A stretch of 64,000 bases of DNA from Leptothrix cholodnii SP-6 (GCF_000019785.1 NC_010524.1:1984001-2048000); one strand, 5' to 3'; counted from the stretch's first letter, positions 11,398-19,414 are shown. Made by a program: numbers and translations. Notes: generated by a model not told the origin, from the sequence alone.

Positions 11398-11438
11398 TGT
11401 GCTTCACGTATCTGCAAATTACTCGGAAGGTGTATATC

Positions 11439-11687
11439 ATGAACGATTTAATCATGCATAGTCCACTCCATAACTGGAAAAAGGGAGAATTCCCTGTTAG
11501 TCCATTTGTCGCCATTGCCGTTGGCGCCCACACCGAATCTGACGGCAAAATCCTCCTAAGTCCCAACCTTATGACAGATTTGGAAGTCGACTATGAAGTG
11601 AATCGTCTCATCAAGAATCTGGAAAAGTTTCGTTCTTCAGCAAAGAAGGAACTGAAGTCGCTACAGTCGAAAATGCTCGAAAAATGA
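11439..11687 (+). CDS. Small orphan protein, unknown
   Basis: An 82-residue ORF with a good ribosome-binding site (GGAAGG, 8 nt before ATG 11439), 41 bp after the HNH stop. The N-terminal half is mixed beta/hydrophobic (SPFVAIAVGAHTESDGKILLSP) and the C-terminal half is a charged helix (VNRLIKNLEKFRSSAKKELKSLQSK). I do not recognise it. It is A+T-rich like the HNH gene and probably shares its transcript. The stop is followed after one base by GTCCAAC, the integron-like motif described separately. Confidence 0.6.
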   Translation: MNDLIMHSPLHNWKKGEFPVSPFVAIAVGAHTESDGKILLSPNLMTDLEVDYEVNRLIKNLEKFRSSAKKELKSLQSKMLEK

Positions 11688-11688
11688 T

Positions 11689-11750
11689 GTCCAACCCCGT
11701 CATCGAGCGGATATGCCCCGGCGAGCCGGGTCATGTCGCTCATAGCAAAC
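11689..11750. other. attC-like left half: core motif plus imperfect hairpin
   Basis: GTCCAAC at 11689-11695 fits RYYYAAC, the left core of integron attC sites, and starts one base after a stop codon, as is usual in gene cassettes. It is followed by an imperfect hairpin built from GAGCG...CCCGG (11705-11721) and CCGGG...CGCTC (11726-11741). The matching right core is missing at normal distance; GTTAGGC occurs only at 11987. The attC assignment is inference. Confidence 0.3.
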
Positions 11751-11834
11751 TACAAGGGCTTCCCCATCTGTCAAGCAATAACGAGCCTTGAGTTATCGCG
11801 CAGCGATGACTCAATGGATACAGGGAGAAAGCAG

Positions 11835-11920
11835 ATGCCAACCGCCGCGACTGATGGCGATGCGTTTGAAGGTTCGAGCCAAGGTGCGGACTGGACAAAC
11901 TACAACCGGTCATTGGTGCA
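11835..11920 (+). pseudogene. N-terminal stub of an IS5-family-like transposase
   Basis: From ATG 11835 the frame encodes a short Ala/Asp-rich leader and then DWTNYNRSLVQRG, which strongly resembles the N-terminal segment of IS5-type DDE transposases (family form W-x-x-YNRALV-x-RG). After that the frame loses similarity and only about 29 codons remain. No catalytic DDE residues and no clear terminal inverted repeats are visible. The rest of 11751-11986 contains nothing else I can identify. Confidence 0.4.
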
Positions 11921-11986
11921 GCGCGGGTGCCGTGTCGGCGCCGTGGTTGCAGACCCTGATGAAAGACGCACGCGGGGGACCCATTC

Positions 11987-11993
11987 GTTAGGC
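11987..11993 (+). other. Candidate integron right core site (GTTAGGC)
   Basis: GTTAGGC exactly matches GTTRRRY, and is one of the commonest attC right cores, immediately followed by GTC as at the 10842 site (GTTGGGC then GTC). It lies 57 bp before the ATG of the two-TM protein at 12050. It may be the right half of the attC that starts at 11689, separated by the transposase stub. Confidence 0.3.
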
Positions 11994-12049
11994 GTCGACA
12001 AGCGATTTCTCGACCGTGCAGTCGCTACCTCATTTCACACGAAAGAACC

Positions 12050-12694
12050 ATGCACCCTGCAGCCAAGTTCTATGCGCTAGTGACGACGGCGACCGTCGCG
12101 GTCATGTTCTTCCTCATGACATGGGTCGTTCCGATCATCCAGGCTTTGCCTATGTTCCCCGCTGCAGTAGCCAGCCTTGCAGGGGTCCTCGGCTCGGTCG
12201 GCATTTACCGCTTGGTAAGCCAGGGCGCGGAAACTGCCATACATCACATCAACTGGTTGCGCAGGTGGATCTTCGGAGGTACTTACCTTCACGGGACTTG
12301 GGCTGGCTTCTTTATTGGCCGCGCCGGCGACAAGCGCTACACGGTCGAGCACTTCGACCAGGACCTCGATGGCATTGTCATTAATGGGCAGTCGCGCACC
12401 GATACGCTGCAACCCCACGCCGATTGGACGAGCGTGTCTGTTTCGGTCGATAGCAGAACCGGCAGACTGATCTTCTCCTACACAATGACAATACTCTCTC
12501 GACAAGGAACTCTTGTTGGAATCAATTCCTCGCAACTTGAACGTGCATCACATAGAAATGCCGCGACCACTGTCACAGGACATGCGCAGGAACTCGGTGA
12601 TCAGGTCAGAGTTCAGGTCACGGGAGTGAAGGTTTCTGACACACTTCTTCCATGGGACGACGCGTTCAAGCGTGCGCAGGAAAGGTTTCCGTGA
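12050..12694 (+). CDS. Two-TM, beta-strand-rich protein resembling the CBASS effector Cap15 (S-2TMbeta)
   Basis: A 214-residue protein with two N-terminal transmembrane helices (about residues 7-30 and 36-55) and then a domain predicted as beta-rich (about 76-195). Landmarks are GTW at 82-84, the strand-like FDQDLDGIVINGQS, DWTSVSVSV, and GRLIFSYTMTI near 140. This order, and the pattern of an aromatic GxW opening followed by a small beta barrel, recalls the SMODS-associated 2TM beta-rich effector Cap15, which disrupts membranes when activated by a cyclic nucleotide. No CD-NTase gene is adjacent, so it would be an orphan. Similarity is from memory and not tested. It lies in the A+T-richer island. 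Confidence 0.5.
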   Translation: MHPAAKFYALVTTATVAVMFFLMTWVVPIIQALPMFPAAVASLAGVLGSVGIYRLVSQGAETAIHHINWLRRWIFGGTYLHGTWAGFFIGRAGDKRYTVEHFDQDLDGIVINGQSRTDTLQPHADWTSVSVSVDSRTGRLIFSYTMTILSRQGTLVGINSSQLERASHRNAATTVTGHAQELGDQVRVQVTGVKVSDTLLPWDDAFKRAQERFP

Positions 12695-12896
12695 GAGATC
12701 GACCCATCAATTCGACGCCTCAACCTACTCGAAGCGACGCTAACCGTTCTACAGGGACTTCCCCGCGCGTCAACTCAAATGGTTGATCATTTCTTCACTG
12801 TCATTTCCCTAGTCGACGGATTTTCTTCTTCGAATCACTGAAGGCACACGTTCGTGAAGACAACCTTCCAGCATCCTTCATGATTCCTCTTGCACC

Positions 12897-13424
12897 ATGA
12901 CCATCACCATTCGCCCTGAGGCACCGTCAGACGAAGACTCGATCGAGCAAGTCACACGGCGAGCCTTTCTCACTCATCCTTACAGCCATCAAACCGAGCA
13001 GTTCATCATCCGTGCCCTGCGGGCCGATCATGCACTTTCAGTTTCGCTCGTTGCCGAAGATGCCGGTCGCATCGTTGGACATGTTGCGATCTCTCCGGTC
13101 TCTGTTGATGACGGTTCGGGTGGCTGGTATGGTCTTGGCCCCATTTCGGTAGAGCCCAATTTGCAGCGCCGTGGTATTGGGCGATCCCTGATGGAGAAGG
13201 GCCTTGCGGAACTTCGAAAGTTCGGAGCAAATGGCTGTGTTCTCGTCGGCGATCCGGCGTTCTACAGTCGGTTCGGGTTTGCGAACGATCCTGCGCTTGT
13301 GCTTGAGGGCATCCCGAAAGAGTTTTTCCTCTCGCTTTCGTTTGGCACCTCTTCGGCTCACGGCAATGTTCAATTCCATTCGGCATTTCGAGCCGAAGGT
13401 TCTCAGGATGCCTCCTCCGTGTAA
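12897..13424 (+). CDS. GNAT-family N-acetyltransferase, YhbS-like
   Basis: A 175-residue protein starting at ATG 12897 with MTITIRPEAPSDEDSIEQV, the usual YhbS-type opening. The acetyl-CoA-binding motif A is V-E-P then QRRGIGRSL (residues 90-98), and the conserved GDPAFYSRFGF segment follows near residue 123, which is diagnostic of the YhbS (COG3153) subfamily. The substrate is unknown. It is the last intact gene of the island; 202 bp before it hold no gene I can see. Confidence 0.85.
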   Translation: MTITIRPEAPSDEDSIEQVTRRAFLTHPYSHQTEQFIIRALRADHALSVSLVAEDAGRIVGHVAISPVSVDDGSGGWYGLGPISVEPNLQRRGIGRSLMEKGLAELRKFGANGCVLVGDPAFYSRFGFANDPALVLEGIPKEFFLSLSFGTSSAHGNVQFHSAFRAEGSQDASSV

Positions 13425-13523
13425 CTGATCCGGAACGGGTTCTTGAAGCCGAACGATCGGTTGCGACGATCGCCACGAATGACATTCATTTGGTTGATGA
13501 AAATCTTGTCGATGGGCACTTGC

Positions 13524-13585
13524 CGTTCCAGCAACTCCAGCATGGGATACCGTCCGCAAACTGGCTGCGCGTGAGTGCGATCAGA
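13524..13585 (-). pseudogene. Decayed duplicate of the 3' end of the adjacent lytic transglycosylase gene
   Basis: CCGTTCCAGCAACTCC (13524-13539) and GGGATAC-CGTCCGCA match the end of the mltB-type gene at 14383-14418 (CCGCTCCAGCAACTCC and GGGATACCCGTCCGCA). Then, skipping about 115 bp of the intact gene, ACTGGCTGCGCGTGAG (13560-13575) matches 14538-14553. The minus-strand reading gives YPMLELLER, against YPTVELLER in the intact protein. It is therefore a partial copy with an internal deletion, left at the right edge of the island. Confidence 0.7.
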
Positions 13586-13630
13586 GGGCACGTGTTGCGG
13601 GGGCTCTGAGCTGAACAAAAGCAGGATTCC

Positions 13631-13690
13631 ATGAAGCTGATAACGACGCCAAATCCATCATTCCAGCGAACCGCCTACGGCAGCCGCTAG
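13631..13690 (+). other. Tiny 19-codon ORF and hairpin at the right boundary of the island
   Basis: ATG 13631 to TAG 13690 encodes 19 residues containing NPSFQRTAYGSR, a string I remember as recurring in short annotated peptides of other proteobacteria, where it probably translates a repeated element rather than a functional peptide. GCCTACGGC and GCCGCTAGGC (13672-13693) form an imperfect inverted repeat at its end. After it the normal high-GC composition resumes. Confidence 0.25.
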
Positions 13691-13710
13691 GCATTACTCA
13701 AGCCCATTCC

Positions 13711-14319
13711 ATGCTCTTGCGCCTCCTCGATCTCTTCGGCGTCGCCGTCTTCGCCATCAGCGGTGCACTCGCCGGCATCGCTGCGCAGCTCGATCTGCTG
13801 GGCATCCTCGTGCTGGCATCCGTCACCGCGGTCGGAGGCGGCACGATTCGCGACCTGCTCCTGAGTCGACACCCCATCTTCTGGATCGAAGATCCCGGGC
13901 CTCTTTTTTCCATCGCCTGCGCAACCGCGCTGACCCTGCTCTGGGTTCACTTCTTTCCGATCCCGACGAGCGCGCTGCTCATCGCCGATGCACTCGGTCT
14001 GGCCTTGTTTGCGATGTCCGGCGCCCGGATCGCCGAAAGCGCCGGGTGTCACCCGCTCGTGGTCATTCTCATGGGCACGCTCACAGGTGCCGGCGGCGGA
14101 GTTGTCCGCGATCTGCTGTCGGCCAGGATCCCGCTGATTCTTCGCCAGGACATCTATGCCTCGGCAGCCATCGCCGGCATCGCCATCTATCTGCTCATGC
14201 GAGCGGCCAAGGTGCCCGCGGGGTTCGCGCTGGCGGCGGGTTTCGTCGCGGTCGCGGCCACGCGCCTGGCGGCGATCGCCTTCGACCTTCGGCTTCCCAC
14301 GTTTGCGCTGCCGCAGTGA
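13711..14319 (+). CDS. UPF0126 / TRIC-like cation channel family membrane protein (YadS/YicG)
   Basis: A 202-residue protein made of two tandem three-helix repeats. Each repeat carries the family glycine-rich kink motif: GGGTIRDLLLSRHP near residue 50 and GAGGGVVRDLLSARIP near 133. This is the UPF0126 (bacterial TRIC-type) family of homotrimeric potassium/cation channels in the inner membrane. Downstream it converges with the transglycosylase gene, with 48 bp between the stops. Confidence 0.85.
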   Translation: MLLRLLDLFGVAVFAISGALAGIAAQLDLLGILVLASVTAVGGGTIRDLLLSRHPIFWIEDPGPLFSIACATALTLLWVHFFPIPTSALLIADALGLALFAMSGARIAESAGCHPLVVILMGTLTGAGGGVVRDLLSARIPLILRQDIYASAAIAGIAIYLLMRAAKVPAGFALAAGFVAVAATRLAAIAFDLRLPTFALPQ

Positions 14320-14367
14320 TGCCTGATCGGTTCCGGCTGTGCCATGGCGCAGTTACTGCCGCACCGC

Positions 14368-15657
14368 CTACCGCTCCAGCAACCGCTCCAGCAACTCCAC
14401 AGTGGGATACCCGTCCGCAGGCAGCCCGACGCTGCGCTGATAGCGCAGCAACCCCTGGCGCGTGGCCGGCCCCATCACCCCGTCGGGCGTGCCGCTGTCA
14501 AAGCCGCGCTCGTTCAACGCCGTCTGCAACGCAAGCAACTGGCTGCGCGTGAGCGCCGCCAGATCACGCGGCCAGGGCGCCTGCACGCCGGGGCCGCCGG
14601 CCAGGCGCTGCGCCAGCAGGGCGACCGCGAGCGCATAGCTGGTCGAATTGTTGTAGCGCAGGATGGCGCGGAAGTTGGGCCCGATCAGGAAGGCCGGCCC
14701 GCGTGCGCCCGCGGGCAGCAGGATGGCCGCATCGGCCAGCTCGGGCAGCGGCGCGCCGTCCACGCTCTGCACGCCCTCGGCGGCCCATTGCGCGGTGGAT
14801 TGCCGCAGCGCGGCATCGGCACGGCCGATGTCGAACGCCGGCGGCAAGCGGACCTCGGCGCCCCACGGTTGCTGCGCCTGCCAGCCCGCGCGGGCCAGGA
14901 AGTTCGCCGTCGACGCGGTGACGTCGGCCATGCTGCCCCAGATGTCGCGCCGCCCGTCGCCGTCCGCATCGACGGCGGTGTTCAGGAACACCGATGGCAG
15001 GAACTGCGTCTGGCCCATCGCGCCGGCCCAGGAGCCGATCATGTGCGCGCGGTCGATGTCGCCGTTCTGCAGGATCTTCAGCGCAGCGAGCAACTGGTCA
15101 CGCGCCCAGGTCTGGCGCCGGCCCTCGAAGCCGAGCGTGGCCAGCGCGTCGATGGTCGGGATGTCGCCGAAGTTGCCGCCGTAGTTGCTTTCCACGCCCC
15201 AGATGGCGACCACGATGGCGGCCGGCACGCCGTAGCGGGCGGCCGCGGCGTCGGCTTCGGGGCGGACCTGCTGCAGCTTGTCCTGGCCCAGCGCGATGCG
15301 CTGCGGTGACACGGCGCGATCGAGGTAATCCCAGACCGTGCGGGTGAATTCGGGCTGCGAGCGATCCGATTCGACGACGCGCGGCAGGTAGCGGATGCCG
15401 TCGAACGCGACCGCCAGCGTGGCCTCGTCGATGCCGGCGGTACGGGCCGTGTCGCGCATGCTCAGGATCCAGCGGCTGAAATCCTGCTGCAGCGCGGTGT
15501 CATCGGCCTGGATCGGCGTCGGTGGGGTGCCGACGCTCGACTCGGCCGGTGCCTGCGGTGCCGTCGAGGGTGCGGCGGCACAGCCGGCCAGGGCCACGAC
15601 GGCCCAGGTCGTGAAGACGAGCCACGGGCGGCACGGCGGGCAGGTGGGTTTGCGCAT
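14368..15657 (-). CDS. Lytic murein transglycosylase, MltB family, lipoprotein with peptidoglycan-binding domain
   Basis: A 429-residue lipoprotein. The signal ends in the lipobox LAGC (near residue 25). An SLT_2 catalytic domain (about 60-350) has the catalytic glutamate in IVVAIWGVESNYG and the family GSWAGAMGQTQFLPS segment. The C-terminal PG_binding_1 domain is the Leu/Gly-rich last 70 residues (LQTALNERGFDSGTPDGVMG). It cleaves peptidoglycan to 1,6-anhydro-muropeptides at the outer membrane. I chose ATG 15657, which gives the proper signal peptide; an upstream in-frame start at 15747 would overlap trhP. Part of its 3' end is duplicated at 13524-13585. Confidence 0.9.
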   Translation of the reverse strand: MRKPTCPPCRPWLVFTTWAVVALAGCAAAPSTAPQAPAESSVGTPPTPIQADDTALQQDFSRWILSMRDTARTAGIDEATLAVAFDGIRYLPRVVESDRSQPEFTRTVWDYLDRAVSPQRIALGQDKLQQVRPEADAAAARYGVPAAIVVAIWGVESNYGGNFGDIPTIDALATLGFEGRRQTWARDQLLAALKILQNGDIDRAHMIGSWAGAMGQTQFLPSVFLNTAVDADGDGRRDIWGSMADVTASTANFLARAGWQAQQPWGAEVRLPPAFDIGRADAALRQSTAQWAAEGVQSVDGAPLPELADAAILLPAGARGPAFLIGPNFRAILRYNNSTSYALAVALLAQRLAGGPGVQAPWPRDLAALTRSQLLALQTALNERGFDSGTPDGVMGPATRQGLLRYQRSVGLPADGYPTVELLERLLER

Positions 15658-15697
15658 CGTCGCGATTCTGGCCCTGGCCGCCGTGGACAATCCGGGG

Positions 15698-17086
15698 GTG
15701 AAGATCAAACCACCTGAATTGCTGCTGCCCGCCGGATCCCTGGCCAAGATGCGCGCGGCCTACGACTTCGGCGCCGACGCCGTCTATGCGGGCCAGCCGC
15801 GCTACTCCTTGCGCGCGCGCAACAACGAGTTCCGGCTCGAACAGATCGGGCAAGGCATCGCCGAGGCGCACGCGCGCGGCCGCAAGTTCTTCGTCACCAG
15901 CAACCTGCTGCCGCACAACGACAAGGTGCGCACCTACCTGCGCGACATCGAGCCGGTGATCGCGCTGCGGCCCGACGCGCTGATCATGGCCGACCCCGGC
16001 CTGATCATGATGGTGCGCGAGCGCATGGAAAAAGACTGGCCCGAGGTGCCGATCCACCTTTCGGTGCAGGCCAACACGGTCAACTGGGCGGCGGTCAAGT
16101 TCTGGCAGAAGATGGGCGTGGCACGCATCATCCTGTCGCGCGAGCTGAGCCTGGACGAGGTCGAGGCCATCCGCAACGAATGCCCGGATATCGAGCTGGA
16201 GGTGTTCGTGCACGGCGCGCTGTGCATCGCCTATTCGGGCCGCTGCCTGCTGTCGGGCTACTTCAACCGGCGGGATCCGAACCAGGGCACCTGCACCAAC
16301 GCCTGCCGCTGGGACTACAAGACCCACGGCGGCACCGACGAGACCGACAGCGGCGAGGTCCAACCCACCCCGCCGGTTCAGCTCGGCAGCGACTTCAACT
16401 TTGCCCAGGCGCAGGCCGAGGCCGAGGGCGCCTTTGCCGCCTGTGGTGGCAGCCCGCGCCACCCGCTGGCCGACCGGGTCTGGCTGCTCGAAGAAAAGGA
16501 GCGCCCCGGCGAGCTGATGCCCGTGATGGAAGACGAACACGGCACCTACATCATGAACAGCAAGGACCTGCGCGCGGTCGAGCACGTCGAGCGGCTGGTG
16601 AAGATCGGCGTCGATTCGCTCAAGATCGAAGGCCGCACCAAGAGCCAGTACTACGTGACGCGCACCGCGCAGATCTATCGCCGGGCGATCGACGATGCGG
16701 TGGCCGGGCGGCCGTTCGACCCGAGCCTGCTGCTGGAGCTCGAAGGCCTGTCGAATCGCGGCTACACCGCCGGCTTCCTGGAACGCCGCCCGAGCCAGGA
16801 CTACCAGAACTACCTCAGCGGCAGCTCGCAGGCGCACCGCAGCCAGTTCGTCGGCGAGGTCAAAAGCGTGCGCGAAGACGGCTGGGCCGAGGTCGAGACC
16901 AAGAACCGCTTTGCGGTGGGCGACACGCTGGAGGTGATCCACCCGGGCGGCAACCGGCGGGTCACGCTCGACAAGATGAGCAGTCTCGACGGCGAGGCCA
17001 TCCAGGTCGCGTCGGGCAGCCCGCTGCGGGTCTGGGTGCCGCTGGGCGCGCCGGTCGAGGGGGCTCTGCTGGCGAGGTTGCTCTAG
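15698..17086 (+). CDS. trhP: tRNA hydroxylation protein TrhP (YegQ), peptidase U32 family
   Basis: A 462-residue U32-family protein closely matching E. coli YegQ in order of motifs: PELLLPAGSLAKMRAAYDFGADAVYAGQPRYSLR, then IHLSVQANTVNW, VFVHGALCIAYSGRCLLSGY, NQGTCTNACRW, EDEHGTYIMNSKDLRA and SLKIEGRTKS. The conserved cysteines are present. TrhP starts prephenate-dependent 5-hydroxyuridine formation at tRNA position 34. I chose GTG 15698 because homology begins at KIKPPELL; GTG 15683 is possible. Its start is only 40 bp from the divergent mltB-type gene. Between residues 220 and 265 it has a longer insertion than the E. coli protein. Confidence 0.92.
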   Translation: MKIKPPELLLPAGSLAKMRAAYDFGADAVYAGQPRYSLRARNNEFRLEQIGQGIAEAHARGRKFFVTSNLLPHNDKVRTYLRDIEPVIALRPDALIMADPGLIMMVRERMEKDWPEVPIHLSVQANTVNWAAVKFWQKMGVARIILSRELSLDEVEAIRNECPDIELEVFVHGALCIAYSGRCLLSGYFNRRDPNQGTCTNACRWDYKTHGGTDETDSGEVQPTPPVQLGSDFNFAQAQAEAEGAFAACGGSPRHPLADRVWLLEEKERPGELMPVMEDEHGTYIMNSKDLRAVEHVERLVKIGVDSLKIEGRTKSQYYVTRTAQIYRRAIDDAVAGRPFDPSLLLELEGLSNRGYTAGFLERRPSQDYQNYLSGSSQAHRSQFVGEVKSVREDGWAEVETKNRFAVGDTLEVIHPGGNRRVTLDKMSSLDGEAIQVASGSPLRVWVPLGAPVEGALLARLL

Positions 17087-17091
17087 CCTTC

Positions 17092-18123
17092 GTGGACCCG
17101 CTCGTCATCAACCTGCTCAACGGCCTCAGCTCGGGGCTGCTGCTGTTCATGCTCAGCGCCGGGCTGACGCTGATCTTCAGCATGATGGGCGTGCTGAACT
17201 TCGCCCACGCGAGCTTCTACATGCTGGGCGCCTACCTCGGCCACAGCCTGGCTGCGCCGCTGGGCTTCTGGCCGGCGCTGCTGCTGGCGCCGATTGCGGT
17301 CGGGCTGCTGGGCGCGCTGTTCGAGCGTGGCGTGCTGCGCCGCCTGCGTGGCCACGGCCATGTGCCGGAGCTGCTGGTCACGTTCGGGCTGTCGTACGTG
17401 GTGCTGGAGGGGGTGCAGCTGCTGTGGGGGCGCGGCCCGGTCGCATTCCAGCCGCCGGCCTTGTTGCAGGGCACGGCGTTCACGATCGTGCAGTCGTCGG
17501 TTCACGGCCTGAGCCTCGTGGCCGGCCAGGCCGGCGCCGAGCTGTGCCGCGGTGGCGCCGACGAGCTGGTGAGCTGCGCGCGCTTTCCGATGACCCGCGC
17601 CTTCATGATGGTGGTGGCCTTGTTGATGCTGCTGGCGCTGGGGCTGCTGCTGCGGCGCACCCGCATCGGGCTGGTGATCCAGGCGGCGCTCGCGCACCCG
17701 CAGATGGTCGAGGCGCTGGGTCACGACGTGCCGCGGGTCTTCATGTGGGTGTTCGGCGGCGGCTGCGCGCTGGCGGCGCTGGCGGGCGTGATCGGCGGCA
17801 TCACCTTCGTCACCGAGCCGTCGATGGCCGCGGTGATGGGCAGCATCGTCTTCGTGGTGGTGGTGGTGGGTGGCATGGGTTCGCTGGCCGGCGCGTTCGT
17901 CGGCTCGATCCTGATCGGCCTGCTGCAGACCCTGCCGCTGGCGGTCGACGGCTCGCTCGCCAGCCTGCTCAATGCGTTGGGCGCCGGTGTCGACGCCCGC
18001 ACGCCCGGCTGGCCGATCCTGCGCATCACGCTGGCGCAGGCCGCGCCGATCCTGCCGTATCTGCTGCTGGTGCTGATGCTGATCGTGCGCCCGCGCGGGC
18101 TGCTCGGTGCGCGCGATGACTGA
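17092..18123 (+). CDS. Branched-chain-type ABC transporter permease (LivH family)
   Basis: A 343-residue inner-membrane permease with about eight hydrophobic helices. Family landmarks are the N-terminal LLNGLSSGLLLFMLSAGLTLIFSMMGVLNFAHASFYMLGAY, the EAA-like loop after residue 200 (LAHPQMVEALGHDV) and GGMGSLAGAFVGSILIG. A loop near residue 150 carries two cysteines (ELCRGGADELVSCARF) that LivH proteins usually lack. Start is GTG 17092, 5 bp after the trhP stop. It heads a livH-livM-livG-livF order; no substrate-binding protein gene is nearby. Confidence 0.88.
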   Translation: MDPLVINLLNGLSSGLLLFMLSAGLTLIFSMMGVLNFAHASFYMLGAYLGHSLAAPLGFWPALLLAPIAVGLLGALFERGVLRRLRGHGHVPELLVTFGLSYVVLEGVQLLWGRGPVAFQPPALLQGTAFTIVQSSVHGLSLVAGQAGAELCRGGADELVSCARFPMTRAFMMVVALLMLLALGLLLRRTRIGLVIQAALAHPQMVEALGHDVPRVFMWVFGGGCALAALAGVIGGITFVTEPSMAAVMGSIVFVVVVVGGMGSLAGAFVGSILIGLLQTLPLAVDGSLASLLNALGAGVDARTPGWPILRITLAQAAPILPYLLLVLMLIVRPRGLLGARDD

Positions 18124-19414
18124 CTTGCGGCCGCTCAAGCGCCACCGCGGCTGGATCCGGCTCGCGATGTGGGGCGCTTATGCGGCGCTGATGCTGGCCG
18201 CGCCGCTGCTGTGGCGCAGCAGTTTCGCGCTGACGATGCTGTCGCAGATGGGTATCGCGATCATCGTCTGCCTGGCCTACAACGTCCTGCTCGGCCAGGG
18301 CGGCATGCTGAGCTTCGGCCATGCGGTCTACAGCGGGCTGGGAGCCTATCTGGCGATCCACACGCTCAACCGGGTGGCCGCCGGCGATCTGGCCCTGCCG
18401 GTCAGCCTGGTGCCGCTGGCCGGTGGTGCGGCCGGGCTGTTGTTTGCGGCACTGCTCGGTTACGTGACCACACGCAAGGCCGGCACCTCGTTCGCGATGA
18501 TCACGCTGGGCATCGGCGAGCTGGTGTGGTCGCTGGCGCTGATGCTGCCGGAGTTCTTCGGCGGCGAAGGCGGCATCAGCGCCAACCGGGTGGTCGGCCC
18601 GCCGGTGCTGGGCATCAGCTTCGGGCCGCAGATCGAGCTCTATCACCTGATCGCGATCTACTGCTTCATCTGCACCGCCGCGCTCTACGCGTTCACGCGC
18701 ACGCCTTTGGGGCGCATCCTCAATGCGGTGCGCGACAACCCGGAGCGGGTCGAATTCATCGGCTACAGCACCCGTTCGGTGCGTTGGCTGGCGTTCATGG
18801 TGTCGGGCCTGTTCGCCGGCATCGGCGGCGGGCTGGCGGCGCTGAACTTCGAGATCGTCACCGCCGAGGTGCTGGGTGCGGCGCGTTCGGGCGCCTATCT
18901 GCTGTTCGTCTTCCTGGGCGGCGCGGGGTTTTTCGTCGGCCCGATCATCGGCGCGGTGCTGATGGTGATCGCGCTGGTGCTGCTGTCGGAGCTGACCGCC
19001 GCCTGGCTGCTCTACCTCGGGCTGGTCTTCGTGGTGATGGTGGTGGCCGCACCCGGGGGCATCGCCAGCCTGGTGATGGCGAACGGGCGGATCGTCGCGG
19101 CCGGACAGATGCGGGCGCTGCTGGGCGGCTACCTGGCGCTGGGCGGCAGCGCGCTGGCGGCGCTGGCGGGTGGCTCGGTGCTGATCGAGATGCTCTACCA
19201 CCGCCAGCTCGACGCCGCCGCACCGGGCCCGACGCTGAACCACCTCGGCGTCGCGCTCGACGTCACGAGCGTCGACAGCTGGATCGGCGCGGCCTGGCTC
19301 ACGCTGGTCGGCGCCGGCCTGTTCGAGCTGTGCCGGCGGCCGTTCGCGCGCCAGTGGCAGGCCGCGCAGCTGGCGATCGAGGACCAGATCCGGCGCCGCG
19401 GGGAGCTGCCGTGA
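18116..19414 (+). CDS. Branched-chain-type ABC transporter permease (LivM family) with C-terminal extension
   Basis: A 432-residue inner-membrane permease. MGIAIIVCLAYNVLLGQGGMLSFGHAVYSGLGAY is the LivM signature and the EAA-like loop is LNAVRDNPERVEFIGYSTR. Typical LivM proteins end near the PGGIASL segment (about residue 318); here more than 110 residues follow, including two further hydrophobic stretches and a charged cytoplasmic tail. ATG 18116 overlaps livH by 8 nt, and the stop overlaps the next gene's GTG, so translation is coupled. Confidence 0.88.
   Translation: MTDLRPLKRHRGWIRLAMWGAYAALMLAAPLLWRSSFALTMLSQMGIAIIVCLAYNVLLGQGGMLSFGHAVYSGLGAYLAIHTLNRVAAGDLALPVSLVPLAGGAAGLLFAALLGYVTTRKAGTSFAMITLGIGELVWSLALMLPEFFGGEGGISANRVVGPPVLGISFGPQIELYHLIAIYCFICTAALYAFTRTPLGRILNAVRDNPERVEFIGYSTRSVRWLAFMVSGLFAGIGGGLAALNFEIVTAEVLGAARSGAYLLFVFLGGAGFFVGPIIGAVLMVIALVLLSELTAAWLLYLGLVFVVMVVAAPGGIASLVMANGRIVAAGQMRALLGGYLALGGSALAALAGGSVLIEMLYHRQLDAAAPGPTLNHLGVALDVTSVDSWIGAAWLTLVGAGLFELCRRPFARQWQAAQLAIEDQIRRRGELP

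Noticed and set aside
11733..12080. 115-codon ORF across the transposase stub
   Set aside because: Only DWTNYNRSLVQRG resembles a protein; the rest has no similarity, and the 3' end overlaps the start of the two-TM gene.
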